Shown one piece after another: positions 54,351 to 63,560 of a DNA stretch of 64,000 nt. Every line of letters starts with the position of its first letter. Position 1 is the first letter of the stretch. The DNA comes from Sphingobium sp. WTD-1 (GTDB lineage Bacteria > Pseudomonadota > Alphaproteobacteria > Sphingomonadales > Sphingomonadaceae). The notes below the pieces were generated by a model. The model did not search any database. It was not told the origin of the DNA and saw only the letters and a program-made list of their open reading frames with translations. The stretch spans positions 1,302,001 through 1,366,000 of the forward strand of contig NZ_CP119127.1 in assembly GCF_030128825.1 (NCBI RefSeq), written 5' to 3'. The position numbers and the translations under genes were made by a program.

Positions 54351-54377
54351 GAACGGGCGGGGCATGCCCGCCCGTTC
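54351..54377. terminator. Terminator hairpin after tonB
   Basis: GAACGGGCGGG and CCCGCCCGTTC form an 11-bp stem with a short GCATG loop; TTTG follows on the top strand. It lies just after the tonB stop. Confidence 0.7.
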
Positions 54378-54382
54378 TTTGC

Positions 54383-55075
54383 TCAGCGATCGGTCAGGGT
54401 AAAACGGACGGTCAGCGTCTTGACGCTGCTCACCGCCACGCCGTCGCGCGTTGCCGGGCGGAAGCGCCATTTGCGCAGCGCATGCTTCTGGGTGGCGAGC
54501 CAGAAACTCTCGTCGGTCGCCGAAATCTTGACGATGTCGCTGACGCGGCCTTCCGGACTGATGGTGACGCGCACGGTGACGTTGCCTTCCAGCCCCTGGC
54601 GGATCATCGCGCCGGGATAATCGGGTTGGAAAGACCCCAGCGCATTAGGCGCGATCGTCGCCTCGACAAAGACAGGCTCGGCAACCGGCGGCAATGGTGG
54701 CGGGAGCGGTATGGGATCGCGGCCGGTGCCATTGTCAACGCCGGTGATCGTGCTACCGCTGACCTCCGATATGGTCGGCAGTTTCACCTCGGCTTCGGTC
54801 ACGGTTGGCTTGCGTGGCAGGGGTTGGGTCTTGATCGATTGTTTGACGACCTGCTGTTCGACGATGGGTTCGGGCGGTGGTGGATCCTTGACTTCATAGG
54901 TGATGAGGGGGCCGCCGGTCGGAATGATGTCGATAATCTCCTTGGGCATCAGCAGGAAGGCACCCACCACCACCGCATGGACGGCGATCGCGCCGCCTAT
55001 CCCGACCGGCGACTTGCGCCGTGCGGCATAGCCCGATCGGGTCGCATCATGTGCCGGTTGCATCGTCATATACAT
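54383..55075 (-). CDS. Energy transducer TonB
   Basis: The 230-residue protein has an N-terminal membrane helix (residues about 27-44, IGGAIAVHAVVVGAFLLM), a proline-rich periplasmic spacer (DPPPPEPIVEQQV, IPLPPPLPP) and a C-terminal TonB domain with GLEGNVTVRVTISPEGRV and KWRFRPATRDG. TonB passes energy from ExbBD to outer-membrane receptors. ATG 55075 is chosen because AGGAGG lies nine bases upstream; an in-frame GTG at 55084 overlaps that site. ExbB and ExbD are not in the window. It is divergent from an EF-hand gene. Confidence 0.92.
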   Translation of the reverse strand: MYMTMQPAHDATRSGYAARRKSPVGIGGAIAVHAVVVGAFLLMPKEIIDIIPTGGPLITYEVKDPPPPEPIVEQQVVKQSIKTQPLPRKPTVTEAEVKLPTISEVSGSTITGVDNGTGRDPIPLPPPLPPVAEPVFVEATIAPNALGSFQPDYPGAMIRQGLEGNVTVRVTISPEGRVSDIVKISATDESFWLATQKHALRKWRFRPATRDGVAVSSVKTLTVRFTLTDR

Positions 55076-55124
55076 GGACTGCACCCTCCTTTTGTGGCGC
55101 CGTCCCTGCGGCGCTCATGGAATG

Positions 55125-55160
55125 ATACAACATCAAATCATGATATGTTGCAACATCAAT
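55125..55160. promoter_or_regulatory. Palindrome and direct repeats between tonB and the EF-hand gene
   Basis: ATGTTGCAACAT (55145-55156) is a perfect palindrome. ACAACATCAA (55127-55136) and GCAACATCAA (55151-55160) form near-identical direct repeats 24 bases apart. The location between two divergent genes suggests a shared operator. Confidence 0.5.
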
Positions 55161-55262
55161 CTTTCAAGGACGGCTCCGTTTGAAATATTCGCGTCGCCTT
55201 GGGACATATCGGGGCAAAGCGGGAATGCGAGGAACCGGGATAACGCCAATTCAGGAACCCCG

Positions 55263-55871
55263 ATGCGCCTTCCCACGATGCTGCTATTGTCGACCCTGTT
55301 GCTGCCGGTGCCGCTGTTCGCCCGGCAGTCGGCCGACCTGTCCGCCCGGACGGAAGGCCCTCAAGGCGACAGGGGACGGCCCGAGGGGCCATGGGCTGCC
55401 GATGCCGATGGGGATGGCCGGATCACGCGGGACGAGATGCAGGCCTGGCTTGACCGCCGTTTCTCGGCGATGGATTCGGACGGCGATGGCGCGATTTCGG
55501 CTGAAGCCATGCAGCAGATGCTGGGCCATCAGCGCACCCCGCGGCAGGAAGGGCAGGGCGAACGCCGGCATGGCCGTGGCGGCCCTGGCGGAGGCCCCGG
55601 TGGCGCTGGCGGCCCTCCGCCCGGCGGTCCGCCACCCGGTCCGCGACCGGGCGACCAGAGTGGCGAGGCCGCTCCACCCCCACCTCCGGGCCGCACCATG
55701 CCCTATCCCGAGGATGGCAATGAGGATGGTGTGATCGATCGAGCCGAATTTTCCGCGCCGTCGCTCGCCATGTTCCATGATCTCGACCGCAATGGTGACG
55801 GCGTGCTGAGCGCCGACGAACTGCCGCCATCTCCGCCGCCGCCCGATAGAGAGGGCGGTCCCGAAGACTGA
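55263..55871 (+). CDS. Exported EF-hand protein
   Basis: The 202-residue product begins with a signal peptide (MRLPTMLLLSTLLLPVPLFARQ). Four EF-hand-type loops are visible: DADGDGRITRDE, DSDGDGAISAEA, DGNEDGVIDRAE and DRNGDGVLSADE, arranged as two pairs separated by a long glycine/proline/arginine-rich linker (residues about 95-145). It should bind calcium in the periplasm or outside the cell. Function is unknown. It is divergent from tonB, sharing the palindromic region at 55125-55160. Confidence 0.85.
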   Translation: MRLPTMLLLSTLLLPVPLFARQSADLSARTEGPQGDRGRPEGPWAADADGDGRITRDEMQAWLDRRFSAMDSDGDGAISAEAMQQMLGHQRTPRQEGQGERRHGRGGPGGGPGGAGGPPPGGPPPGPRPGDQSGEAAPPPPPGRTMPYPEDGNEDGVIDRAEFSAPSLAMFHDLDRNGDGVLSADELPPSPPPPDREGGPED

Positions 55872-55959
55872 TGTTCAGCTAGGAACCGGAAGCCGTCTCC
55901 TCTGTGCGACCGGTTCCGGTCGGGGTGCGCCGATTTGGCCCGGCGCCCCCGACCATTTT

Positions 55960-57225
55960 TCACAAGAAAGTGTCGATCGCGTGGATCGCCAGGCCCACCA
56001 GCCCGCCGACCAGCGTGCCGTTGATGCGGATATATTGCAGGTCGCGGCCGACCGCATTCTCCAGCCGGCTGGTGACTGTGCCGGCATCCCATCCGCGCAC
56101 CGTCTCGCTCACCAGCTTGACGATCGAATCGCCATAGGTGGCGGTGGCGCCGACCGCCGCGCGCCGCACGAAGCGATTGATCACCAGCTTCAGCCGCGCA
56201 TCCTCCTGCAACGTGCCGCCAAGCTGCTGCAGCGCCTCGCCCAGTCGACCCGCCATCGCCTTGCCGGGATCGCGCACCGCGCGCAGCAGGCCGGTGCGGG
56301 CCTGTTCCCACATCCCCTCGATCCAGCGCTGCATCGCCGGATTGTCGAGTATCTCATCGCGAATCTTAGCGGCCTTGGCCTGCATCTCGATGTCGAACTG
56401 CAGGTCGAAGGCGAGCTTGGCCATGCCTTCCTCGGCCTTGAGGCGCAGGCTGTGACCGGGATCGGCGGCCATGTCCGCCAGCAACTTGCGCAGGCCGCCA
56501 AGAATCGCATTGGCGAGATTTTCGTCTAGCCCGGTCCAGCGCAGTACCGTGCCGGCGCGCTCATGCACCATCTGGCGGATCAGATGATCGTTCGCCTCCA
56601 GCGCCCTGTCCGCCCACTGGATGATGCCATCCATTACCGGCGCATGGCGACCGTCGCGCATTGCCGCCTCGATCGCCTGGCCGACCAGCGGGCCGACATT
56701 GATCGCGCGCAGCCGCTGGCCGATCGCGCCCTTCACCATGCCGCCCAGCCGTTCCTGATCCAGCGCCTCCAGCATGTCGGCGAGCAGCCGTGACGCGCCC
56801 ATGCGCAATCGCCCGTCGCCTGCCGACGGGCTCGCGAGGAAGCGGCCGGCCGCGCCGGCCACGTCCATGCCGCGCATCCGCCGCGCGACGACGGCCGGGG
56901 TCAGGAAATTGTCGCGCAGGAAGATCGCCAGCGTGTCGCCGATCCGGTCCTTGTTACGCGGAATGATGGCCGTATGCGGGATCGGCAGGCCGAGCGGATG
57001 GCGGAACAGGGCGGTGACCGCGAACCAGTCGGCCAGGCCGCCGACCATCGCTGCCTCGGCAAAGGCCTGGACGAAGCCGATCGCGGGATGGAGATGGACG
57101 GTAGCGCGCGCGGCGATGAAGATTGCCGCCATCGCCAGCAACATTCCCGTCGCCACCAGCCGCATGCGCCGCGCGGGATGGGCGGCGGCGTCGAGGGGCG
57201 AGCGGGGCATGCGCAGCAGCTTCAT
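55960..57225 (-). CDS. DUF445 domain-containing membrane protein
   Basis: The 421-residue protein has an N-terminal helix pair (LVATGMLLAMAAIFIAARA) and the DUF445 hallmark GFVQAFAEAAMVGGLADWFAVTALFRHPLGLPIPHTAIIPRNKDRIG (split here only to describe it: AFAEAAMVGGLADWFAV then FRHPLGLPIPHTAIIPRNK). A final helix GGLVGLAIHAIDTF closes it. Function is unknown; it probably sits in the inner membrane with a large cytoplasmic region. It is monocistronic. Confidence 0.88.
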   Translation of the reverse strand: MKLLRMPRSPLDAAAHPARRMRLVATGMLLAMAAIFIAARATVHLHPAIGFVQAFAEAAMVGGLADWFAVTALFRHPLGLPIPHTAIIPRNKDRIGDTLAIFLRDNFLTPAVVARRMRGMDVAGAAGRFLASPSAGDGRLRMGASRLLADMLEALDQERLGGMVKGAIGQRLRAINVGPLVGQAIEAAMRDGRHAPVMDGIIQWADRALEANDHLIRQMVHERAGTVLRWTGLDENLANAILGGLRKLLADMAADPGHSLRLKAEEGMAKLAFDLQFDIEMQAKAAKIRDEILDNPAMQRWIEGMWEQARTGLLRAVRDPGKAMAGRLGEALQQLGGTLQEDARLKLVINRFVRRAAVGATATYGDSIVKLVSETVRGWDAGTVTSRLENAVGRDLQYIRINGTLVGGLVGLAIHAIDTFL

Positions 57226-57306
57226 GGCGGTGAAACGGTTACGCGCCCGTTTCGTTCAGGCAAGCCCCATATTTTGCCATGGGGCTGCCCGCGCGATCCC
57301 AACCCT

Positions 57307-60300
57307 TTATTCCGCCGGCTGGGCATGGCTGCCCGAATGGCCGTCATGCGACTTGTGGGTCAAGAAGCGGCGGCTCAGCCGCGGCCCGGCCCATTGCTCG
57401 ACGCCCAGCGCCAGGCTGAACACGGCCGGCACGATCACCAGCGTCAGCACCGTCGACAGCAGCAGGCCGCCGATCACGGTGATGCCCATCGGCGCGCGCC
57501 AGGCGGCGTCACCTGACAGCGACAGGGCCGTTGGCACCATGCCCGCGACCATCGCGACCGTGGTCATGACGATCGGCTGGGCACGCTTGTGCCCCGCGTC
57601 TATGATCGCCTCCTGCTTGGGTACGCCCTTCTCCATTTCCTCCAGCGCGAAGTCGATCACCAGGATCGAGTTCTTGGCGACGATGCCCAACAGCATCAGC
57701 AGGCCGATGAACACCGGCAGCGACATCGGCTGGCCGGCAATGTGCAGCGCGATCGCCCCGCCCAGCGGCGCAAGCAGCAGCGACCCCAGATTCACGAAGG
57801 GCGGCATGATCCGCTTGTAGAGCAGCACCAGCACCGCCAGCACCAGCATGATGCCGGAGAAGACGGCGATCACGAAGTTGGTCAGCATTTCCGCCTGGAA
57901 CTTGCTGTCGCCGGCCTCGATCTTCTGCACGCCCTGGATGCGGCCTTCCTTGATGGCCTTCATCGTCGGCAGTTCGTTGATCTTCTGATTGGCCTGGCTG
58001 GTGACGATGCCGGGTGCCAGGTCCGCACCGACGACGATGCGACGAATCTGGTTGTAGCGGCGAATCTGCGTCGGGCCTGCGCCAAAGCTGATGTCAGCGA
58101 CCACCTTGAGCGGCACCGAACCGCCCGACACCGTCGGCACCGGCATATTCTCGATCGTGGCGATATCCTTGCGGCTATCCTCGGCCAGCGCGACGCGGAT
58201 CGGGATCTGGCGATCGGACAGCGAGAATTTGGCGACATTCTGGTCGATGTCGCCGATCGTCGCGATGCGGATCGACTGGCTGAGGGCGGCCGTCGTCACG
58301 CCCATGCTGGCGGCCAGGTCGAGGCGCGGTTTGATGATGATTTCGGGGCGCTGCATGTCGCCCTGGACGCGCGGCGCGCGCAGTTCGCGGATGCCGGCCA
58401 TTTCATGCACCAGCTGGTTGGCGGTCTTTTCCAGCAGTTCGGGATCATCCGAACCATACATCATGATGATGTCGCGGCCAAAGCCACCCCCCGACTGCGA
58501 CTGGAAATTGACCCGCGCGTCGGCGATCGTCTGGAACTTGGGCGCGATCTTGCGCTCCCATTCCACCGACGACATCGGCCGGGTCTTCTTGAGAGTCAGG
58601 AAGATGTCGGCGCTGGTCGGCTCGATATCGGCAAAGGCGGCCTCGACCACATCCGTGTCGGCGGCCAGCATGTCGGCCACCTTGCGGGTGATGGCGGTGG
58701 TCTGCTCCAGCGTACTGCCCGGCACGGTCTCGATCTTCACCTGGCTGAAATCGGTGTTGATTGTCGGCTGGAAGGTCATGGGCAACGTGCCGAACGCGAA
58801 AAGGGTCGCAACGAAGGCCAGCATGCCGACGCCCAGCGTCCACACGCGATGGTCGACGAAGAAGGCGACGAAGCGGTTGCGGAACCCACCGCGCGCGCGC
58901 CGCGCCTTGGCCTTGCGCTGGTCCAGTGACCAGTGGAGCACGCTCATATAGCGGTCCATCAGCCAGCCTTCGCCATGGCTTGCCTCGCCATGGGCCTTCA
59001 GGAAATAGGCGGCGATCATCGGCGTGATCAGGCGCGCCACGGCTAGGCTCATCAGCACCGACACGACGACGGTCATGCCGAACTGGATGAAGAACTGGCC
59101 CGAAATACCCGGCATCAGCGCGACCGGCAGGAACACCGCGACGATCGCCATGGTGGTCGCCAGCACGGCCAGGCCGATTTCGTCGGCCGCGTCGATCGAC
59201 GCCTGATAGGCCGATTTGCCCATGCGCATGTGGCGGACGATATTCTCGATCTCCACGATCGCGTCATCGACCAGCACACCCGCCACCAGGCTCAATGCCA
59301 GCAGCGAAATGCCGTTCAGCGTGAAGCCCAGCATGTCCATGAACCAGAAGGACGGGATCGCCGACAGAGGAATGGCGAGGGCTGAGATCATCGTCGCGCG
59401 CCAGTCGCGCAGGAACAGGAAGACGATGACGACTGCCAGAACCGCGCCCTCGATCATCGCCGACATGGCGCTGTGATATTGGCCGCGTGTATATTCGACG
59501 CTCGAATAGAGCTGCTTGAACTGGACCTTGGGATTTTCCTTCTTCAGCTTGTCCAGCACCTTCATCGCATCGTCATAGACAGTGACGTCGGACGATCCCT
59601 TGGCCTTTTCCAGGCTGAAGCTGGTCACCTGTCGGCCGTTCATCAGCGCCAGGCTACGCTGTTCGGCATACATGTCGCGAACATCGGCAATGTCGGCCAG
59701 CTTGACCGTGCGGCCGCCGGAAATGGCGATCTGGGTCTGGCCCAGATCATGGGCGTTGCGGGCATTGCCCAGCACGCGGATCGATTGTTCGGCACCGGCA
59801 ATTTCGGTGCGTCCGCCGGCCGCGTTGATATTGACCTGGCTCAGCTGCGCATTCACCTGCGCGGCAGTGACGCCATAGGCCTGCAGACGGGCGGGGTCGA
59901 GGATGACGCGGATCTCGCGGCTGACGCCGCCGCCGCGCCGCACGGCTGCCATGCCGCTGACCGACAGCAATCGCTTGGCGACCGTATTGTCGACATACCA
60001 GGACAGTTCCTCCAGCGTCATGTCGGTCGCTTCGGCGCTGAAATAGGCGATCGGGCCGCCATCCACATCGATGCGCTGGACCTGTGGTTCCAGGATGCCG
60101 TCGGGCAAATCGCTGCGAATCTGGTCGACGGCATTCTTGACGTCATTGACCGCGCGATCGACCGGCGTGCCGATCTTGAACTGGACATTGGTCAGCGACT
60201 GGCCTTCGGATGCGAAGGAGGTGATATCCTCCACCCCGCTGATGCCGCGCACTGCCGCCTCGACCCGCTGGGTCACCTGGGTTTCCAGTTCGGTCGGTGC

Positions 60301-60471
60301 GGCGCCGGGCTGGGACACGGTGACGCTGACCATGGGGAAGCTGATGTCGGGATTCTGGTTGATGTCCATCCGCAGGAAGCTGACGACGCCGGCCAGCATC
60401 AGTGCGGCGAACATGACCAGCGGCGGCACCGGATTGCGGATCGCCCATGCGGAGATATTGCGAAAACTCAT
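57307..60471 (-). CDS. RND efflux pump permease
   Basis: The 1054-residue inner-membrane pump has 12 helices and two large periplasmic loops, the size expected for the HAE1/AcrB group. [20 protein letters not shown] opens it, and [20 protein letters not shown] and [25 protein letters not shown] are typical. The [15 protein letters not shown] segment holds the proton-relay acidic residues. It works with the adaptor encoded 92 bases upstream. An outer-membrane factor is not in the window. The substrate is unknown. Confidence 0.95.
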   Translation of the reverse strand: MSFRNISAWAIRNPVPPLVMFAALMLAGVVSFLRMDINQNPDISFPMVSVTVSQPGAAPTELETQVTQRVEAAVRGISGVEDITSFASEGQSLTNVQFKIGTPVDRAVNDVKNAVDQIRSDLPDGILEPQVQRIDVDGGPIAYFSAEATDMTLEELSWYVDNTVAKRLLSVSGMAAVRRGGGVSREIRVILDPARLQAYGVTAAQVNAQLSQVNINAAGGRTEIAGAEQSIRVLGNARNAHDLGQTQIAISGGRTVKLADIADVRDMYAEQRSLALMNGRQVTSFSLEKAKGSSDVTVYDDAMKVLDKLKKENPKVQFKQLYSSVEYTRGQYHSAMSAMIEGAVLAVVIVFLFLRDWRATMISALAIPLSAIPSFWFMDMLGFTLNGISLLALSLVAGVLVDDAIVEIENIVRHMRMGKSAYQASIDAADEIGLAVLATTMAIVAVFLPVALMPGISGQFFIQFGMTVVVSVLMSLAVARLITPMIAAYFLKAHGEASHGEGWLMDRYMSVLHWSLDQRKAKARRARGGFRNRFVAFFVDHRVWTLGVGMLAFVATLFAFGTLPMTFQPTINTDFSQVKIETVPGSTLEQTTAITRKVADMLAADTDVVEAAFADIEPTSADIFLTLKKTRPMSSVEWERKIAPKFQTIADARVNFQSQSGGGFGRDIIMMYGSDDPELLEKTANQLVHEMAGIRELRAPRVQGDMQRPEIIIKPRLDLAASMGVTTAALSQSIRIATIGDIDQNVAKFSLSDRQIPIRVALAEDSRKDIATIENMPVPTVSGGSVPLKVVADISFGAGPTQIRRYNQIRRIVVGADLAPGIVTSQANQKINELPTMKAIKEGRIQGVQKIEAGDSKFQAEMLTNFVIAVFSGIMLVLAVLVLLYKRIMPPFVNLGSLLLAPLGGAIALHIAGQPMSLPVFIGLLMLLGIVAKNSILVIDFALEEMEKGVPKQEAIIDAGHKRAQPIVMTTVAMVAGMVPTALSLSGDAAWRAPMGITVIGGLLLSTVLTLVIVPAVFSLALGVEQWAGPRLSRRFLTHKSHDGHSGSHAQPAE

Positions 60472-60563
60472 GATGGGCTTCCCTCACCGGACGCCAGCGC
60501 GCCCGCTTCCAATATAGTCAGTCCTGCCGGTCCGGGTGCGAAGGCCCGGCCGGGACCATTGCG

Positions 60564-61736
60564 TCAGCGCGCCTTGAGCGCTTCCGGCTTCACCTTCTGT
60601 CCCACGGTCAGGAAGGCGCCGGCCGATGTCACGATGCGCTCGGCGCCGGTGATGCCGCTGGTGATGGCGACGCCCGTGTCGGACACCTGGCCAACCTTCA
60701 CGTCGCGCCGTTCGACCTGGTTCTTGCCGTTGACGATATAGACATAGCTGCCCTTGGCATCACTCTGCACCGCCGATTCCGGCAACAGCGGGGCATTGCC
60801 CGAACCGCTGGTGATTGTGGCCGACGCGAAGCCGCCGGGGCGGATCGCATCATTATAGGCCAGCGCGATGCGGGCGATGCCCTGGCGGGTCTGCGGGTCG
60901 ACGACCGGCGATACCTGCCAGACGCGGCCGCTGAAATGCTGGTTGCTGCCGACCGGGGTCACGGTCGCGCTGTTGCCGGCGCGCAGCGTCGCCAGATCGG
61001 CTTCGGCCACCTGCGCCTGCATTTCCATCTCGCCATCCTTGGCCATGCGGAACAAAGTGCCGCCGCCGGCCTGAACGATCTGGCCTGGTTCGACCGTGCG
61101 GGTCAGCACCAGGCCCGATGCCGGCGCGCGGATGTCCAGTCGACCTGTGCGGGCGCGCTGTTCGGCCAGCTGTGCTTCGGCCACGCGGACCTGGGCGACG
61201 GCCTGGTCGCGGGTGGCGGTGCGCTGGTCGATGTCGGCGGCGCTGATGAAGCCTCGGCCGACCAGCGCCTTGGCGCGTTCCAGCTGGGCCTGGGCCAGCT
61301 TGGCATTGGCACGCTGCACCTCGACCTGGGCAGCCAGCGAATTGACCTGCTCGCTCTGGACCGACCGTTCGACGGTGGCCAGCACCTGGCCGGCACGGAC
61401 CCAGTCGCCCGGCTGCACCAGCACGCGCGTTACCATCCCGCCTTCGCCGACTACGCCGACCGGCATGTCGACACGGGCGGCCAGCGATCCGGTGCTGCTC
61501 ACGGTACGCGCGACCATCGTCTGGCCGGGGGTCAGCACGGTCACGACCGGCGCCTGCGGCGCGGCGTCGGGCGCGGCGGCATCCTTGCCGCGCATGGAGA
61601 GCACGGCGGCAGCGGCCACCAGCGCAACCGCAACAACGCCACCAATGATCAGCAGCCGGCGGCGACGGCGAATCCGGTCTTCGTCATCGACCAGGATCGC
61701 GGACGATTCGCCCGTCAGCGTAGTTTCGTAATTCAT
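60564..61736 (-). CDS. RND efflux periplasmic adaptor (membrane fusion protein)
   Basis: The 390-residue adaptor has a cytoplasmic N terminus, one helix (residues about 29-46, LLIIGGVVAVALVAAAAVL), a lipoyl domain (GGMVTRVLVQPGDWVRAGQV), a long coiled-coil hairpin (VEVQRANAKLAQAQLERAK) and beta-barrel domains ending in a membrane-proximal region. It links the permease to an outer-membrane channel. It is the first gene of the pair, so the operon runs adaptor to permease. An imperfect palindrome lies 45 bases before its start. Confidence 0.93.
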   Translation of the reverse strand: MNYETTLTGESSAILVDDEDRIRRRRRLLIIGGVVAVALVAAAAVLSMRGKDAAAPDAAPQAPVVTVLTPGQTMVARTVSSTGSLAARVDMPVGVVGEGGMVTRVLVQPGDWVRAGQVLATVERSVQSEQVNSLAAQVEVQRANAKLAQAQLERAKALVGRGFISAADIDQRTATRDQAVAQVRVAEAQLAEQRARTGRLDIRAPASGLVLTRTVEPGQIVQAGGGTLFRMAKDGEMEMQAQVAEADLATLRAGNSATVTPVGSNQHFSGRVWQVSPVVDPQTRQGIARIALAYNDAIRPGGFASATITSGSGNAPLLPESAVQSDAKGSYVYIVNGKNQVERRDVKVGQVSDTGVAITSGITGAERIVTSAGAFLTVGQKVKPEALKAR

Positions 61737-61780
61737 GCCGTTTCCATCTCTCCGGCGGGTTCCGCCCAAACTCGGAACTG

Positions 61781-61798
61781 TGTTATATGAATATATCA
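61781..61798. promoter_or_regulatory. Imperfect 18-bp palindrome upstream of the RND operon
   Basis: TGTTATATGAATATATCA has 8-base arms with one mismatch. It lies 45 bases before the adaptor start, consistent with a TetR-type operator, but it is also AT-rich enough to be a promoter -10 region. Confidence 0.4.
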
Positions 61799-61968
61799 CC
61801 GCCCTCAAGTCCCAATATCATGGTTGAATGGCGCTTCGCAAAGCCAATTGTGCCCTTGCGAAGGGCTTGGCGGGCTCTTGCGCCTCGTGCGTCTCTTGCC
61901 AAAGGGACCGGACTATGTCGCTATGCCGCGCCCTGGGGCGAATTGGCCAATATAAGAGGATGCGCACC

Positions 61969-62217
61969 ATGGAATTGCTGGGATGGATCATGACGGGCCT
62001 GCTCGCGGGGGCATTGGCGCGTCTGGTCATGCCGGGGCGCGATCCGGGGGGATGTGTCGTGACCATCCTGCTGGGCATGGCAGGCGCCTTGCTGGCGGCC
62101 TTTGTCGGTCAGATCATGGGCTTTTATGCACCGGGTCAGCGTGCCAGCTTCATCGCCGCCGTGCTGGGCGCGATTGCGGTGCTGGCGCTCTATCGCTGGT
62201 TCAGCGTCCGGCGCTGA
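61969..62217 (+). CDS. GlsB/YeaQ/YmgE family small membrane protein
   Basis: The 82-residue protein MELLGWIMTGLLAGALARLV has three hydrophobic helices (residues about 3-20, 28-50 and 60-77) with the family pattern GWIMTGLLAGALARLVMPG. Members are stress-linked inner-membrane proteins of unknown function. ATG 61969 has AGAGGA eight bases upstream; an ATG at 61960 is also in frame. It is convergent with a second member of the same family. Confidence 0.87.
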   Translation: MELLGWIMTGLLAGALARLVMPGRDPGGCVVTILLGMAGALLAAFVGQIMGFYAPGQRASFIAAVLGAIAVLALYRWFSVRR

Positions 62218-62220
62218 CGC

Positions 62221-62258
62221 AAAAAGGCCGCGTCCTTCCTGGGAAGGGCACGGCCTTT
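62221..62258. terminator. Bidirectional terminator between two GlsB genes
   Basis: AAAAAGGCCG... and ...CGGCCTTTG form a stem with an inner CCTTCC-GGAAGG stem. It lies immediately after the first gene and 20 bases beyond the stop of the second. Confidence 0.8.
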
Positions 62259-62277
62259 GATATTGCATGTCCGGTCG

Positions 62278-62535
62278 TTAGCGAACCGATCCGCGCCGTA
62301 CCAAGTTGACGATCGCCAGCAGGATGACAGCACCCAACAGCGAAACGAGGAAGCTGTAGAGTGTCAGTCCGGCATTGTTGATCGAGCCGCCACTGAAGAT
62401 CAGGCCGCCGATGAAAGCGCCGACGATGCCGACGACGATGTTCAGTAGGATGCCCTGCTGCGCGTCCGTGCGCATGATCATGCTGGCGAGCCAGCCAATG
62501 ATGCCGCCGACGATAAGCCACAAGATGATGCCCAT
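62278..62535 (-). CDS. GlsB/YeaQ/YmgE family small membrane protein (second)
   Basis: The 85-residue protein MGIILWLIVGGIIGWLASMI has the typical three helices and conserved GGIIGWLASMIM and NIVVGIVGAFIGG motifs. It is closer to the YeaQ type than its neighbour. AAGGAG precedes ATG 62535. It is convergent with the first member and shares a terminator. Confidence 0.9.
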   Translation of the reverse strand: MGIILWLIVGGIIGWLASMIMRTDAQQGILLNIVVGIVGAFIGGLIFSGGSINNAGLTLYSFLVSLLGAVILLAIVNLVRRGSVR

Positions 62536-62654
62536 GTTACTCTCCTTGACCACACCCCCAACGGGTTTGCTGGCTATTCAACCCGGAACATGGCTTCGCG
62601 TTCCCGCATAAAATGATTCCGCCTTGGAAACCATCCCTGACCCGTAACGCGAGA

Positions 62655-62683
62655 GGGGCCGCCGGACGGTTTGTCCAGCGGCC
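62655..62683. other. Stem-loop downstream of sciP
   Basis: GGGGCCGCCGGAC and GTCCAGCGGCCCC form a 13-bp stem with one mismatch and a 5-base loop, 48 bases after the sciP stop. There is no T-run, so termination is uncertain. Confidence 0.5.
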
Positions 62684-62730
62684 CCCGCATCATTCGTCTC
62701 TGTGCCCGCCCGTCGGCGGCACCCGATCCC

Positions 62731-63030
62731 TCAATATTTCTGCTGCCGCTCATAGAGCGACTTATAATATTGGATGCGCGTCACGCGCAGGCCATGCATG
62801 CCCGAACGGTCCACCGCCCGCTGCCAGCTGGCAAATTCTTCCAGCGTCAGGCTGTAGCGGGCGCAGGCTTCGTCCACGGTCAGCAGGCCTCCATTGACGG
62901 CAGCGACGACCTCCGCCTTGCGACGCACCACCCAGCGGGTCGTGTTCACGGGCGGCAGATTTTCCAGCGTCAGGGGTTCGCCGAGCGGTCCTACGACCTG
63001 TGCAGGCCTGATTTTCTGGTTCTCTATCAT
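62731..63030 (-). CDS. SciP-like cell-cycle regulator (DUF1153)
   Basis: The 99-residue protein MIENQKIRPAQVVGPLGEPL has the DUF1153 HTH layout: TRWVVRRKAEVVAAVNGGLL, VDEACARYSLTLEEFASWQ and GLRVTRIQYYKSLYERQQKY. In Caulobacter, SciP blocks transcription from CtrA-activated promoters after DNA binding. ATG 63030 has GAGG about six bases upstream; a TTG four codons earlier is in frame. It is divergent from mnmA with a gap of about 530 bases. Confidence 0.9.
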   Translation of the reverse strand: MIENQKIRPAQVVGPLGEPLTLENLPPVNTTRWVVRRKAEVVAAVNGGLLTVDEACARYSLTLEEFASWQRAVDRSGMHGLRVTRIQYYKSLYERQQKY

Positions 63031-63137
63031 CTTTACCCTCAATTAGCGGCATTGGCGTTGCCGAATTCAGCAGCGCAACCTTGGTGTCACATCAGCCCTG
63101 AAGATCGGCTAAAGCCCCAAGGTAAACACGGGCTTCA

Positions 63138-63434
63138 TCATTCTTGCCCCACCCCTAAATGGCTCGCGATCAACGGGTTAAAGCTTCCCGCGAGACGAAC
63201 GGCTTCGATCTTGCCGCCGGAACGTGGCGCGAAAACCTCGGCCAGTTCCTGAATCCAGTCCTCCATCCCGTCCTGCCCCCGCAGGACGCCCGCGACCGCC
63301 AGGGCCGTGGGACTTGCTGCCTGCGCCGCAGCCGAAGCTGCCCGCAGGAAAGGCCAGGCCGGGACGCGTGCCCGGCCTGTCGGCCTTGTCAGAGCGGGTT
63401 TCAGCCCGCCTGTCCGGAGAAAACTCAGATCCAT
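63138..63434 (-). CDS. Possible small hypothetical protein in the sciP-mnmA gap
   Basis: A 98-residue frame begins MDLSFLRTGGLKPALTRPTG and ends with the moderately gene-like EDWIQELAEVFAPRSGGK and GSFNPLIASHLGVG. No family is recognised and the ribosome-binding site is weak. It may be a real exported or amphipathic peptide, or noncoding DNA in a high-GC gap. Confidence 0.3.
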   Translation of the reverse strand: MDLSFLRTGGLKPALTRPTGRARVPAWPFLRAASAAAQAASPTALAVAGVLRGQDGMEDWIQELAEVFAPRSGGKIEAVRLAGSFNPLIASHLGVGQE

Positions 63435-63464
63435 GACCAGGCTTCTACCGGGCTAATCGATAAG

Positions 63465-63482
63465 GTCCGGTAAATGCCGGAC
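63465..63482. other. GTCCGG hairpin upstream of mnmA
   Basis: GTCCGG TAAATG CCGGAC is a perfect 6-bp stem about 80 bases before the mnmA start. It could end an upstream RNA or be chance. Confidence 0.35.
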
Positions 63483-63560
63483 ACATTTTCGTCATCGAAA
63501 CGATGCGCCTCTTGGGGAAGATGCTGGAACGCAGCGCCGCCTGCGACTATATGGGCGGCC

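Noticed and set aside
57589..58929. 446-codon plus-strand frame opposite the RND permease
   Set aside because: It has no domain and lies inside a 1054-residue pump gene on the other strand.
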